The position numbers and the translations under genes are program-made. The notes below the pieces were generated by a model that was not told where the DNA came from, searched no databases, and was given only the letters and a program-made list of their open reading frames with translations. This document shows, piece by piece, positions 13,095 to 26,600 of a DNA stretch of 64,000 nt; the first letter of the stretch is position 1, and each line of letters begins with the position of its first letter. The DNA is taken from NCBI GenBank assembly GCA_008694505.1, contig VZDJ01000047.1:3685717-3749716 (forward strand). The letters are read 5' to 3'. The DNA is from Cyanoderma ruficeps. Its lineage: Eukaryota; Chordata; Aves; Passeriformes; Timaliidae.

Positions 13095-13700
13095 TGATTA
13101 TTCGCGTCTCATGAACTCAACAAGCTGTAAATAGCAGGCAATCATGCATTGTTTGTGAATGGTCTCCCTGCGGTTCTGCTTGGTCCTATAATACACACAG
13201 TTAATTTGGAAACCTGTGAATCGTCCCCAGTGATGCCTGAAGTTTGAGTTTTCGTGTATTTCAGGTTCTGTGCTGCCCAGGGGTGGAGTTCTGAGCTCAC
13301 AGTCAGTGTCACTCAGCTCTGCACAGAGCAGGGACACAAAACAAATCCCTTTTCTGATGAACACCAAGGACAACTGGGACAAGTTTTCAGGCCCAAAAGC
13401 ACAAACAAGGGTGGCTGAAAACAGAAAACAAGAAGGATGGGATCTCACAATCTGAAGCTGGAACTGGACAATTAAACCCCAATATGCAAATAAACCAAAA
13501 CTTATCAAAGTGTGAGACCTGGTGACTGTTTGTCCATTTTGTGACCATTTTGGGTCCACCTTGGGTGTAGCCCTGGCCAGGCTCTTGTCCTGCCCAAGGT
13601 GGATCCTTAAAGGCCTTTTAATAAATATCTACTTTATTCTCTGGCTCTGTCCAGTCTCTGTTCCAGGTCATCCTTGCCCAGGCAAGAATCATCCTGCTCT
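13095..13700 (+). mobile_element. Possible degraded LTR (ERVL-like) fragment
   Basis: The 3' part has an LTR-like layout: CTTAAAGGCCTTTTAATAAATATC (with AATAAA near 13620), then a CTTTATT/CTGTCCAGTCTCTG block resembling R-U5, preceded by CCATTTTGGGTCCACCTTGGGTGTAGC-like sequence. From memory this resembles LTRs of passerine ERVL elements, but I cannot confirm it. I found no clean TG...CA ends or target duplication, and no second copy in the window. A 153-codon minus-strand open frame inside it matches nothing I know. Confidence 0.35.
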
Positions 13701-14964
13701 GTTGGCACCTGGATTAAACCTCTTCTTACACGCTTTTCCAGATGTATTCTTTACTTTTTAATGTAAACCAGATAAGAAATCTCCATCAAATCCTACAAAT
13801 TGCTTAAATCTCTGTCAGTTAAATCCATTTGATTTCCAGGATTTCGAATACACTAAGGGAACTCTTATCTTTTTGTTGTTTACTATTTTACTATAAAAAT
13901 ATTGGTGCTCCTGAACCAAATGCCATCCCATCTGTGGGAGCTGCACACAGAAGCTGTAGGAAGTTTCCCAGTTTCCATGTGCGTGTTTAGTGAGATGCTT
14001 GAGGTTTGATATATTGTGAAGGTTTCCAGACCTCTCACCAGATTTTAAACTCAATTTACGAAAGTTTTCTATTATTTCTCTCCTGTTGGATGTAGCCTGG
14101 CTGATTCCTCTCCTCATTTTCATCATGCTTTGGTCTTCTCCTTGTAGCAGTGGTGGTCAAGGGATCTTGGAGGCTGTAAGGGTCACGAAAAAACATTTTA
14201 TTATTTTCAGTAATGCAGAAGGGCCAAGAAGTTTATTCATCCTGCTCTGTTAGATTCTGGTTATAATGGCTAAAATGACCTTAATAATTAAAGCTCATAT
14301 CTGAATATTGCAATCTCTCTTCGCCACCTGTAACTACAATGTAACCTTTTTTTTCCTCTAAAGATGGAAAAAAACATAAAGCCAGTGGAAAGTTAAATTC
14401 AGAGCAAAGTGAACCAGTGATTTCTCAGCACCTTGATACTGCACTGTAACCTCTGCCATTTCTAAAGCATTTAAATTCTTCCATACTGCATCTCAGTGCA
14501 TTTTTTAGTACCTTAGTCTAAAATTATTCTTTATAGAAACATATTCTGTTACTGGGAGAAAAAGGAAATCATAAATTCATCATGAATACTGATTCATTCA
14601 TATTTTATGGGAATCAAAAAATAAAAAATATATAAAATTTCTAGAACGCATTTTCCTTGACTTTCATCATATTTGTATTTTCACACAGTGTCTTCCAGGT
14701 TATGTAAACACAGAGCTTGGGATTTTGTATTTGAGGAGCCAGAAAATGAAGATATTTTTTTTTCCTGACGAGTTAAATATAAACCCAAGAATTTAACTTG
14801 GTGTATTAGGTGCAAAATTGCTTAATATACTCAAATAATTCCTGAAAAAGATGATGAGGGCAGCCAAATTTGCTGAGAGTGCGGGTATGTGGGTCAGCGA
14901 GCACAAAGGAAAACTGATTTATGTGTGAGGGATGGAAAGATGTTCACACTGGTTCTGTGGTTTA

Positions 14965-15021
14965 AATTATTGGTGAAGCATTATAATTAATTATAATTAT
15001 TATAATCAATTATTGGTGAAG
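14965..15021. repeat. 14-bp direct repeat flanking an 18-bp perfect AT palindrome
   Basis: AATTATTGGTGAAG occurs at 14965-14978 and again at 15008-15021. Between the copies, ATTATAATTAATTATAAT (14980-14997) is a perfect palindrome, followed by TATAATC-like AT sequence. The arrangement could be a local slippage product or the footprint of a small insertion. Confidence 0.85.
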
Positions 15022-15127
15022 TGCTCCCAGCCTCAGTGGCCCCGTGGTCTCACTGAACACTCTGGGCTGATGGATGAGCCCCACCAGGACCGTGACACCA
15101 AACCAGGCATCACCATTTAATGCAGAG

Positions 15128-15163
15128 CATTAAAACATTAAAACATTAAAACATTAAAACATC
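15128..15163. repeat. (CATTAAAA)n short tandem repeat
   Basis: Four complete copies of an 8-bp CATTAAAA unit plus a partial copy. Confidence 0.9.
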
Positions 15164-15377
15164 CATGAAAGCACAAAGGATTTGGAATTCATTATTCACT
15201 TCAGGAAAGAGATTTGGATGTTGTTACAGGCGGCTTAATGAAGGCTTTAGTGATGGCCAGAAGTCCAAAAAAACATTAAGAACCGTAAGGAATAGGGTAG
15301 GGAATAACATGTAAAACACTATAATTCGAGCTGATAGGGAAATGTTTCCTTGAGTAATTTGAGAACTCTGCACAAAA

Positions 15378-15432
15378 CCCACACCTTTATTTGTAAAAAA
15401 ACCCCCACACCTTTATTGGTAAAAAAAAAACC
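15378..15432. repeat. Tandem duplication of about 26 bp
   Basis: CCCACACCTTTATTTGTAAAA is followed 26 bp later by a close copy with TTGG in place of TTTG. Each copy ends in a run of A of different length. Confidence 0.8.
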
Positions 15433-17179
15433 AACCCAGTCATTCAGACCAAATATTTAATTCTGTTCAAAAGGAGTCTAGTCAATTAATAACAGGAATA
15501 AAAAGAAGAAGAATGTTCAAAATTGGTTTTGAAAGAGGCAATAAGCTGTGTTTCGTTTCCATGCTTATCCCAGTAAGGAAATACTTAATGGGGAAGACTG
15601 ATTACACCACAGACTTTAGAAAACTGTTGTGCTTGCCACTGATAGGAAAGGAGAAAGGATTATAAGGTCAAGTGAACTGCAGGATTAAGCCAGTGTAGTG
15701 TTCCCATATTCCTGCCCTTTGCCTGTGCTCCCTGAAAATTAATCCATGGCAATACTTCAACATCAGCTCTTTGGTGGAGCCCTGGTCTGGACAATGTGCA
15801 CTAAAAGGTGTCTCACAGATCAAAGCAAAACGATAAGAAAGACACAAAAAAGAGTATTACCCAACTACAGAAAATTTGCTCTTAAATGAAAGATGTTTTT
15901 GAAATGTAGTATAAAAAGCAGAGGTATATTGAAGTTAATTATTAGTGGGAAGCAATATAGAACCTTGTTCTCATAACTGCACTCCACTGGTCTCAGCACA
16001 GACAATGTTCTCACCTCAATGAAGTTAGGTCACTTTTAATTGTAATAGTTCTTTCAGGTATCTGCTTTAGGCTGTACTTGAACAGACAGAGTCCTAAATC
16101 CCCACTGCTGTAAATTACTGCAGTTCCATTGGGATCTTAATAATTTTAGCAGTAATGATCTGATCCAGGATAGCCTGAACATAAAATTCTCCTTTGACCA
16201 TGTGGCAATTTTTAAATTAATTTTATAAGGAAAGTAAATACAGTTGAGCAGAGAGTGGATCCTATTTCGTTTGTAGCAGCATTTTCCACAGGATGATGCA
16301 GAAGCAGAAAGATCACAACCTCCATCAATAAGTAAAGGATACTGTAAAATGCTTAAATGGAATGGAATTAATCACTACTTAGCTAGCAGGGCAAAATCTA
16401 TGCATTGATGTTTGTCTTATCCCCCAGTTAGAGACAATGAAACACTCAGGGCTTTGCCTTCTCTCTGTTAGTTCCAGAAAAATCCTCATTTTCTTGTTAA
16501 TCAGAAATGTTTGTTTTCCCTTACCATCTTTTTTTTGGCATCCTCCCCCACCTCCATTATTTAATTTTCTTTTAAATTCTAGTAACACTTATTCTTTACA
16601 GATCTTATACCCCATCTCCAGACAATTTTTATTTCTTTTGCCATTATTTTAGGCTTTTCTTCACTTTTTTCCTCCCTTATCTTTTTCTTCCTTCTGTCTT
16701 CAGAAAGTTCAGTGTGCAAGTTAATCTAACAGCCTGAAGCTCACTGATACGATCGAGACTTGTGAAATAGAAACTGAGCCCTGACTGATTTTAGAGCCTT
16801 CTGGTGGCAAATCTCACATGAACAAATTGGTTCTTGACATTTGATCAGGTCTGCTTGCTTCTTAAAATATGCTTTAAAATTTACCTGTAGGCCGGATTTC
16901 TCCTTTTATTCTGGAAACACTGTACAATTGTTTCACAAAACTTCCTTCTCCACAGAGTAATTCTTGATTTGATAAGTATAATCCTAATCAGTTGTAGGAA
17001 ATTCACACTTGGCTTGCTTCGTTATAATCCCATATATTAATGGACAGTTTTGAGTCTCCTTCTGTGTGTCTATAAAGACTCAAGATTCACAGAAAAAATA
17101 ATAACTCCTTTACATTGCTAAAAATGTAGAGGGGATGATATTAACCACACCATATCTATCTGTACAATACTCAAATGGG

Positions 17180-17220
17180 ATCATAGAATGGTTTGGTTTG
17201 GAAGGACCCTTAAAAGTCAT
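17180..17220 (-). mobile_element. CR1 LINE 3'-end fragment, part 1 (left of the LTR)
   Basis: ATCATAGAATGGTTTGG followed by a TTGGAAGGACC-like stretch is the reverse complement of the conserved 3' end of avian CR1 retrotransposons. The element continues at 17522 after the LTR insertion. Only the 3' terminal region is present, as is usual for 5'-truncated CR1 copies. Confidence 0.8.
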
Positions 17221-17521
17221 TGACGCTGTTTTACACCACGACAACACAGACTCTGACTTCAGGAGGCTGAAAATGACTCCTTTATTTTTGGGATATGTTT
17301 CCCTTATATATTATTTTACACAGACCAATTTGATTGGTGAAACAAAGGCAAACGTCTTCACTCACCTTGGTCAGAGCAGAGGGACATCAAGAAGTCCCTC
17401 CTAGGAAAAGGAATGAATAACATAAGTATAGTTACAAAACCACTTCTCCTGTTTACAGAAGATTCTCTGGGAAAAGAATTTCAGAAAACCAAAACATCTC
17501 AGGCACAAAACCAGGGCTACA
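17221..17521 (-). mobile_element. Solo LTR of the same ERVK-like family, copy 2, nested in CR1
   Basis: 301 bp, the reverse complement of the copy at 8467-8769, aligning over the full length with scattered substitutions and small indels. On the minus strand it keeps the CCAAT palindrome (17337-17325), a TATA-like TATATAA (17310-17304) and AATAAA (17286-17281). It interrupts a CR1 fragment. The flanks read AGTCAT on the left and GATCAT on the right, which fits a 6-bp duplication of CR1 GATCAT with later loss of one base on the left. No internal coding sequence remains. Confidence 0.82.
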
Positions 17522-17655
17522 GATCATCCAGTTCCAACCCCTTGCCATGGGCAGGGATAATTTCCACTTAGAGCAGGTTGTCCAGGCCCCCTCCACCCTG
17601 GCCTTGGAGAGGTCAGAGATCTCAACACCTCCAGCACTTCCACAGCTTCTCATCT
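17522..17655 (-). mobile_element. CR1 LINE 3'-end fragment, part 2 (right of the LTR)
   Basis: Continues the CR1 3' region with recognisable blocks: GATCATCCAGTTCCAACCCC, CCATGGGCAGGGA, AGCAGGTTGTCCAGGCCCC and CCTGGCCTTGGA. The similarity fades at about 17655. No reverse transcriptase region is present. The copy is old relative to the LTR that split it. Confidence 0.8.
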
Positions 17656-20600
17656 GTATGAATGTCAAAGAACTGTTTTAAGTCACTTGTTTTCTCAGTT
17701 TTGGATTCTTGCTGTGGAAGGAAGAGAATGACATGCCTTGCTGTGCACTTGCCACATTTACATTCTGCCTGTGTATGAGTTCCCCATGGGGAAATCCTTA
17801 TCTTCCTTACAGTTCTGGATAGGCTCACAATTATGCAATTATTGCATGGATGACTTGCCCCATTTGATCAGTTGATATCTGAAAGTGTTCTGTTAGAGGA
17901 GCCAATGTCAGAGAAGAAGAGAGGTAGTTATTGTTGGTTTATTTTATAAAGGACAGAAGTGTGAAGCAGGAGACAAGAAACTCACCTAAAACAAGAATAC
18001 AGGTTGAGTGCCTTTCTGTCTGCTTAGCACAAAACCGAAGAGTAAATGTGCATCTTTATTATTGCAGAGAGCAAGTAATGAAAAAGAATGATTATTTACT
18101 TGCTATAGAGAATATATCCACTGCTTTCTAAAACAAGACTAATGATGTTGATCCTGTGATTAAGATGTTCAAAAGCCCATCCAGGAAAGCCTTTGTTTTA
18201 TACACTGTATTACACATTTTGTCAGCCCCCATCACAAGGAGTGAAAGTCAGTATGGGGAAGGGGCTGGGACATCCCCACTGATTGATCATTTATCTTTAC
18301 TTGACTTCTGCAACAGGGCTGAGGAGAAGTTGTACTGTGCAAAGCAGGATGGCTGCAGAGGCACCTTCCTCCTAATGTGAGCACCTCGGAAATTCTGCTA
18401 CTCCTGAGTCTGCTACTCAGACTTGGGGTTCATTTTGGGAGCTGGGATGGAGGGCCCAGGGGATCAGGAGGATGGTCTTTCCTCCTGGAGCACAGAGTTC
18501 CTTACCTGACTGTGGCATTGTTTGTCTGCACAAATAGGATTGGTGTCAAAATACTGACAAGGGAGATAAATCACCAATATTTGTAAACTCACATGACTTG
18601 TCCAGGTAACAAAAGCCCTTCATGTCTGTGCTTTGAAAGTGACCATTTAGAAACCTACTAGAACTGCCCAGAGCTTTAAAAATAAATGAGTATTATCTGC
18701 TTTAAAAACACACGTATTTCTTTCATGATCAGACGCTAAAGAGAAAATTCATGGTGTGGTTCAACACTTACACCAGTAAGCCTTTTGAAAATGCCACCTC
18801 TTGCTCCCAGGCGTTTTTATTTACGAAAGGACACGAGGAAAAGATGGAGCGATTTGTCTCGGTGAGTAAGAGCAAAGTGAGGTCACTCCCTGTGAGCAGC
18901 CACTGTTATGATAAACAGCACATCACAAAGCCATGGTTGGCTGAGCAGAATAATTTTAAATCCTTTGCTGGGTCCTCACAACAGCTGCACGTGGCTGTTG
19001 CCTCGGAGTGATCCACACAGACACTGAGCACTTGGTGGAATCTCTAACTGCTCATTATTCAATACAAACCCACTCTGAGTTCCCTCATGGAAGGAACTTC
19101 TTGGCATCTTCCAGATGTTTCCTTTTCTCTTCCAAAATCTTTCTCTTTCCTGTACTTCTCTTAAGCTGAGTACATGAGATGCACAAGACTCTTTGCTACT
19201 CTAAAGACTGCTGAATCCATGTGTACATATTTCCAAATGTGGCCTTTAATAGCTGCAGAGGATGTGATTTTTTTTCTGCTGGTGTGATGTTGTGGTGCCA
19301 CTGACAATTTGTCTGCTGCAAAATCTCATTTGTGGCCAGGGCACCTCTGTCTTACCTGTGACTACAAATCTCAAAAGCCCAATTGCCTCTAAGGAGGTAA
19401 GAAAGAACATGAGGACCCATATCTTAGGAATCTATGTGGGATCCCAGGATTAGCTAAATCCTGCTAAAATTATAGTTTTCAAAGGAGGAATCTGGGCATA
19501 GACAGTAAATTTGGTACAGCATTATATGAGCTGAGTATCTTCAAGCATAGAGGTGGGTGGAGGAGATTTAAGGCTCAGGAAGCATTGAGAATTCCAGATA
19601 TAAAGGAAGGAGGTGTAGGGGGCTGCATACCACTAAAAATATCCCCTTCTCATTAAAAAAAAAGAAAATCAGAATAATTTTTCTTCTTTACCTTGATTGC
19701 TTTTTTCTCTTGACAAGAGTTTCACTTGGGCATTAAAGCATAAGAAATTTGTATGTTTCTACAAGAAACTGGAAGATACGTATGGATGTAATTAAAAAAA
19801 AAAAACCCACCTGCTTTGGAGTTTTCCTCCATTTCATGTTCAGTACTTTTAGCTATTAATTTACCTTGGGGACCAGTCGAACTCCCAAAGGCACACACAG
19901 TGTGCAGACAGTGACAATTTGCTGAGGTGGGTGAGATGCATCAACTCATGGTGGGACTGATTTCTTCTGCCAACTATAAAAAGTACACTGATGATTGAAC
20001 TAAGAAAGATACCTCATGCTCAGGTAGCTGCTGTGAATGAATCCCACATGAATGACAAAATCAAGCAGTGAAAAAAGCAACATTTATTTTAAGGAATCAT
20101 CTGTGGAGGCATCAACGCTCACAGGTCATCTCCTTTTGTCACTGGATTTTTAAATCTCCTCCTGCACTGGACTGGGGAGCACGGTACTGCCATGCTAGGT
20201 AAAGTGATAATAATTCCTCTACATTAAAAAGGTAGAGCAGTGCACAATTTTTAAGAACAATCACTGATTCCAAGGGAGTAACTTTGTTTAAAAATTGATG
20301 GTGGTGCTATGTGACCCACTTTTTTCTCAGGGAAGAGAGAGTCCAGTGATTTTTCTGCCATCTGTGCTATCAAAAAGCACTTGGAGCCAGGGTCAGTTAA
20401 TGAGGTAGACAGGGCTCATTTGTTCTTTCACTTTCAGGATCATCAGGGAGTCTCATCTCCCTTTCTCCTTTTCAGGATGGTCCTGTTCATATATTTGGAA
20501 GAGTTTACTATTTATCTCAGTTTAGAAATGTCAGAAAAAACTCACACCCACCCCCCATTTAAAGGAGATTGATTTCTGAACATTGCTAGTTATAGAAGAG

Positions 20601-23600
20601 GCAAAATCTATTGGAATACAGTACCATGTGCTGGAATATTAACAGAGTAGAGCTAAATTATTTAAAGTTATTGTCCCCCATGTTTTCCATGCCATGGGAA
20701 AGAATATTTAAGAAATAACATGGTATCAGGAACATGTTTGCTCACACAGGGGTTGGGGACTACATCCAGAGTAACAATTTGTTCATCCAGTAGAGCTTCA
20801 CCATTTCTGAAAATCTGGGAGAACTTCAATTCAGGAAGAGTAAGGCTGTAAGGAACCCAACCTTTGGAGACTGTGGGAGGCCTCTGCTCTGTGCTCTTGT
20901 GGCAGCAGCAGTGTTGGTGTCACAGACAGAGCAGCAGCACAAGGGCTGTGCCCAACAATGCCAGTCCCTATTCCAGCAGCTCCACCACTGGAGTCCTCTT
21001 TGACCTCCAAGGACTTCCTCTTATATAACCATTTTAATATTTATCTTCCTCCGTGCCCTTGTTGAGACATCTTACTGATCTTTTCTGTAATGATGGTGAC
21101 ATCTTATTGAGCGCAATGAGATGAGGAGTGTCAGGGCAGGCTCCCAGGACTCTCTCGAGGAAGGCTGATGGTGCCCTTACCACTTTCCCAGTCAGCTGAA
21201 GCACAGAGCTCTCCAGACCTAATTCCCAAGCCCTTAGAATGGGATTTCTACCAGACCTTTGGATTTCTCGCCTTATTAGCCAAGTTTAAGAGAGTACACA
21301 CAGCTCTGGATGGACAGACATCAACCCAGCGCAACTGTGTGAAGGTGTGTGCCCTGCAAGCTGCTCCTGGGAAAGCAGGCAGCCCATCAAAACCTGAATG
21401 TGAGGGGGAATGCCATGCTGGAGGAACCTGTCTCTGTGTGTGAGTGTGAGGGAACACTTCTAGGAGGGCAGAGCTCTCTCATTTTTTGTGGCCTCAGCAC
21501 CTCTTTTCAAGGCTGTGCTTGTGTCTGTCCTCTGTTCCCCCCGTGTCCTCACCGCTCCTCTTCTGTCCCTTCCTTCCCCTTTGCAGCAGCAGCCTAGCAG
21601 TTACTCAGCCTGACTACTCAGCCCAGAGGCAGCAAAATTCAATTTATCAGTTCAATTAATTCAATTAATAAGCAAAACCCAACAGATCAGAGATCTGGCA
21701 TTGCAATCAGCATCACAACCCACGTTGCTGAGTGGAGCTCCTTCAGCGAAGGGGACACGCCATTGTTATTTCCATGCTCATATTTCATTAAAATGGAAGA
21801 AACTGTTGAGGCCATTATTAAACTGGAATCTCATATAATGGGAAGCGTTCTGGAAAGATGCTGGCAAGGCTTGCAAAGTTTTGCTAATTTCCCTGGAAGC
21901 TTTCACAGCTTTCAGTGTGGCTTTTTCACAGAGCTAAACTTAGAGGATTAACTCCGCTCTCACGGCGCTCTGTTTACCAGGGGAACTTTGGTCAAAGGGA
22001 GAAAAGTGGACAACTTCAGACTTTTCATGTCACTGCTACTTACAGAACAAATATCCATTGGCAGGGTAAGAGCCTGAAGAAGAAGAAAAGCAGCTTTCTA
22101 CCTATTGTGCAATAAATCAAAAGGTTCCAGTGAATTTCTTTGAGCGTTAGCAAAATTGCTTAATCAAGGATTTCAAAGGGTGATCAAAACTGTTTTCAGT
22201 TATTCCTGACTTGCACTTGTATCATTCCAGACTGAGCTGAGTCTTTTTCCTCAGTACATTCCTTTATTTAAAGGCAATAGAAAGAAGAGAAATCAGTGAA
22301 TTTCAATTATCAGAATGCTAATGTGTGGGAAATATGACTTCAGTTCTTCCTCTGGAACATCTGAATAAGAGCAAATAATTGCAAGTTCTTCACTAATAAA
22401 AAGCAGGGGAAAAAAAGAAACAATGAGAGAACATTTTCAGAAATTGGATTTTCATTATCTGCAATAACACAGGAAGCTCATCTATTGTGAAGAAAGCCAG
22501 TCTGATTCTAATGTGGCATAAATATTTGCATGATAATAAGGCAATGTATTTTAGATTAAGTCAATGTATTGCTCACAAAGAAAAAGAAACAGCTGTGGCC
22601 ATCTTTGGGAAAACGTGACTTTCTGGATGTGACTTTGTGCATGTCTCAGGACACTGCTGCTAGTTTTCTTTGAAAGGACATTTACTTTCACAGTGCAGCT
22701 ACAATTGACTACAGACTCACATCCAAACTCTGAGGGTGGCAGAAGAGGGATGCAAGAGCTGCTAAAAAGCTTTGATCTTTAGGAAGAAATGAGGAATCCC
22801 AAAAGGAGAACGCAAAATATGCCCGTCTGCCTCACTGTGCTGTATTACTAATTCTTAAGGCTTGAAAATTAAAAGGGTTTGTGAAGCACCAAGTGCATAC
22901 ATTTTTCAACCAAAGAGTTTTAGTACAGAAATTATTCATTGACATCCCAAAATGAACTAGGTGGTGAACTTCCAAAGATTTCTTTCTTTTCAAATGTGAC
23001 TAAAAATTCCAAGGCAGTGGCAAACTGTATGGGCTCCAGAGGAGTGGAATCAAAGTGAACAACACCGATAGCACCAATCCATTATTAGTATAAATGCTGA
23101 TTCCTTAAATTAAGGGCTTTACAAAACAAAGCAGCTGCATCCTCAGCTACTGTAAACCAGTTCTGTGATGTTCATGGAAGTAAACACTGTTTACAGCAAG
23201 GGAGGGTCTGGATATCCCGCCTTAAATAATAAACTCTGTTTTCTTAGGAGAGAAAAAGTTGTCCCCTAAAATCCTGAAGATGAACGTTTTAAAAGGATCA
23301 CTGAATCCTTACTTTCCTTGATTTAGATTTCTCCCAGAATTTAAGAAAAATGAGTCTTTTTAAGGACTACTTTGAACTACCACTTTGGATGTACTTCTGC
23401 TGGTCCAGGACAGAGGGTTTACATTGCACAGCCAGAAACAATTTGGGTGTACCACTTACCTTCTGTTCTATATAAATAGCCTCTGAACAATTGCCAATTA
23501 TCTAAAAATATGAAAATGTGCATGGAATCAGATCATTTACCTCATCCAGCCAAAAAACCCCATGTCACTTCCAGTCTAGAAACCAGGGATCACATCCCTT

Positions 23601-26600
23601 TTTATGAATCAGCAAGAAAATGAGAGCATCAGTCATAGCACTCTCAAAATTTAGATGGGGTATAATATCCAAACATAGAGAAGATCAAAAGGCCTGGCCA
23701 GTGAATGAATTTTAGTAGGCTAATTAAAAGCCAATTTGAAAGTGGAGGTGAAGTTGTGTCTCTGTGGTGTTGAATGGATATGGTGCCACAGATTCTTGTG
23801 GCCCTGCATTGAGAAAGCAGCTCTCTTGCATGGCAGCATCAGATTTCCAGGCATGCCATGGAAGACTGTCTGTGGAAAACGGTGGCCTTTCCAACACATA
23901 GTTGGATTTTACAGCTTGTACTTGGGCTATATATGGAAAAAATATGCCCACAGTCTGCATTCAATGGACAAGAGAATCACTTTGGTAACTATAGAGTAGA
24001 AAGAAAGAAGTTAAAGTGGAAGGGAAGAGGCCGACAAGGAAGGTTGAATGAATTTCTTTCTCTCGCCAGAGTGCCAGGCTCCTGTTTCAGCAGCTGTCTG
24101 CCACTCAGAGCCTCTCTTGGCTCACTTGCCAGCACAAAAACTGTCAGCAGTAGCCCAACTGACTTCATGCAGAAAAAGGGGAATAATAAAAAAAAAAGAC
24201 TGGTATGCTGAGAACTATTTTTGAATGGATTCCATAGGGCAGAAACAGACAAGGTGATTCAACTCAGCCAGAGAGGGAAAACTGAGCAGATGTGGTACTA
24301 CGTATTTTCAAAGGTTTAAAAACAAACTGTAGCTTTTGCTTCCCCGTTTTATTCCATATATCTCACATCCTTTTACAAGGAGATAGCATCTGTTCCCTGT
24401 ACAAGGTAATCTTCATGGTCTGGTTTTTTAACTGCAAAGACAGAAAACAAAACTAAATCTGATGTGTCGACACCACATCCTTAGATCAGAAAAACATATT
24501 CCAGGGGAAAAAGAAAAAGGCAGTGCACTGTTGCTGCATTTGGATGAAGCTATAAAGGCTTTGAAAAACAATTATACTTAACATTTCTCATCGGTAAATC
24601 TCACCAGACTAAGGCAGGAAGTATTATACCCCTTATTTAATGATGCAGAAATTAAAGCATGGGGACACAGGTATGCCTTGTGCAAGGTCACTGGCAGAAC
24701 TTTAAAACAGAACATTATTTTTCAGTTCCCAGCAAATGAGCTTTTAACTGGGCCCACTGCTTCACTCCCTAAGCAAAACAAAACAAGGATAATATAAAAA
24801 ACAAAGTCCTTGGTAGTTCAACTGTAGGTGTTCACTATGAAATATCCATTAGTACATCTCCCAGTATCCATTAGGAATTATCCCCATGCGTTATTTGGAG
24901 AACAAAAAGAAGCCGTGGCAAACTTAAGCCGCCATCAAACAAATTTGTAACCATTGCTCTATGGAAAAGAAAGCCACATCAAGGAATATCAGCATTTTCT
25001 GCTCAGTTCTGGTAAGCAGCTTATGATTTGGATGTGATGGTAAATATGGCTACAGAAAATACAGGCTACAAACTATTCCACAAATTAAGGTGTGAACTGC
25101 AGCCTGAAGCATCTCCCCACTTCCATTAGCTCTTCACACGAGCCAAGTTTGTATCTGAATTACAGCAAATCTGCTGTAATTTAAGGCTGGGATTCCTCAG
25201 GTCTCCAAGGGAGCCTGTCCCATTCCTTTATCCTTTAGGAAAGCAGCCTGGGTACCGTTTCCCTTTAGATGTTCCACAGAAAACTGGCATTTTTGTGCCC
25301 TCTTTGAGTCATAAATTCTGAATTCCTTAGTTTTATGGTCATCTCCTTTCAACATCTTGACAGTTAAGACAACTATAATCTACCTTTTTTTCCCTCTTTC
25401 TCCCACCTCCACTACCTTGCACAAAACCACAAAAAACTCTGCAACTCTACACAACACTGTTGTTGGAATTCCTTTTGATTCCCTAGTAACCATAATGAAT
25501 CCCTCTGGGAAAAACAAAAACAACCAACAACAGAAATTTGAAAGCCTTTTCCCAACCTCTAACTCTCTCTCTTTTTCCTATTATAAGCAAGCTGAATATT
25601 ATAAGGTTTTACACAGATAATTAAAATTTCGGAGAGGTAAACCAAAGGTTCCAAGCGAAACCTCACCCAGGAGTAAGAGCCAAAATGTCACATCACTCAA
25701 ATATTACTAAAAATCTGATATTGAAGTATAAACTTGGAGTGTGCTGACTTCAGATTTCTGGGAATGAGTTGAGTCTGGAAGAATCCCCAGTGGCATTTTA
25801 AGTGACGATAAGAGGACATGAGCATTTTTCTCTTTCCTCTGCCACTCACAGCTGGGGAGTTCAATGGGATTGTTCTTATTTAGTGAGATCCCTGCCACTG
25901 GTGCCAATCCAGGGCATCCCACAGAAGGCACTCAGGGGTAAAACTAACAGAGGTACCCTGCACCTGCACCTGAATTCCTCAGATTTTACTGTCCCCTGGA
26001 ATCCTTAAAAGCCTCTCTGACAGCTTTGCCTCCACACCATGTTGTGTGTTATTCTGTGATTAGAAGAAAATTCATGTCGTCATTATATTTTCACAGTTCT
26101 CAAAAAGTTTTGTGTCCATTTCAGCTGTCTGGCTGAGATGCTGGCATGCAACAAATCCCTGGGGAAAAGGACAAAACTTTATAGCATGGGGAAAAATTTA
26201 ACTGCAACTCCTTTGCCTCTCAGATGAGAGGCTTTCAGGACTAAAATCAAGATGTTTTAAAATAGACTCTGTCACATTATCAGCGATCTCAAGGGGATTT
26301 TTTCCCAGGCTTTTGTATGGAAATATGTCTTATCTCAAGAGGAGATAACTGCAACAGGTCCATACACATTAGCTGTGCTTTTTCCAGTGCAGAGTGCATT
26401 TTTTAAAAGGCTGTTCTGCCTCCTTCTCAGAAGATTAAGGTGATTAACAGCTCTGGCTCTGGAGAGCAATGCACAAGCAGGGCAAGGAGAGGAGACACAA
26501 GGAACCTGTGTTTTCAAGACACAAAAAAACCCACTTTGTGGTTTCTGTCACCACAAAGACTCCTGATGTCATTACATTGCATAACTTTGTATTGCTGATG

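Larger units (their letters stand above)
13701..17179. other. Intergenic DNA, no gene seen
   Basis: AT-rich, with local simple repeats at 14965-15021, 15128-15163 and 15378-15432. Open frames are about 100 codons or fewer and unrecognised. A pyrimidine-rich stretch at 16540-16700 (TCTTTT/CCTCC) explains a leucine/phenylalanine-rich chance frame. Confidence 0.75.

Noticed and set aside
13098..13559. 153-codon minus-strand open frame
   Set aside because: It falls within the possible degraded LTR and matches no retroviral protein. It is probably chance.
8467..17521. A provirus bounded by the two LTR copies
   Set aside because: The copies are in opposite orientation, each has its own target site, and no gag, pol or env-like sequence lies between them.
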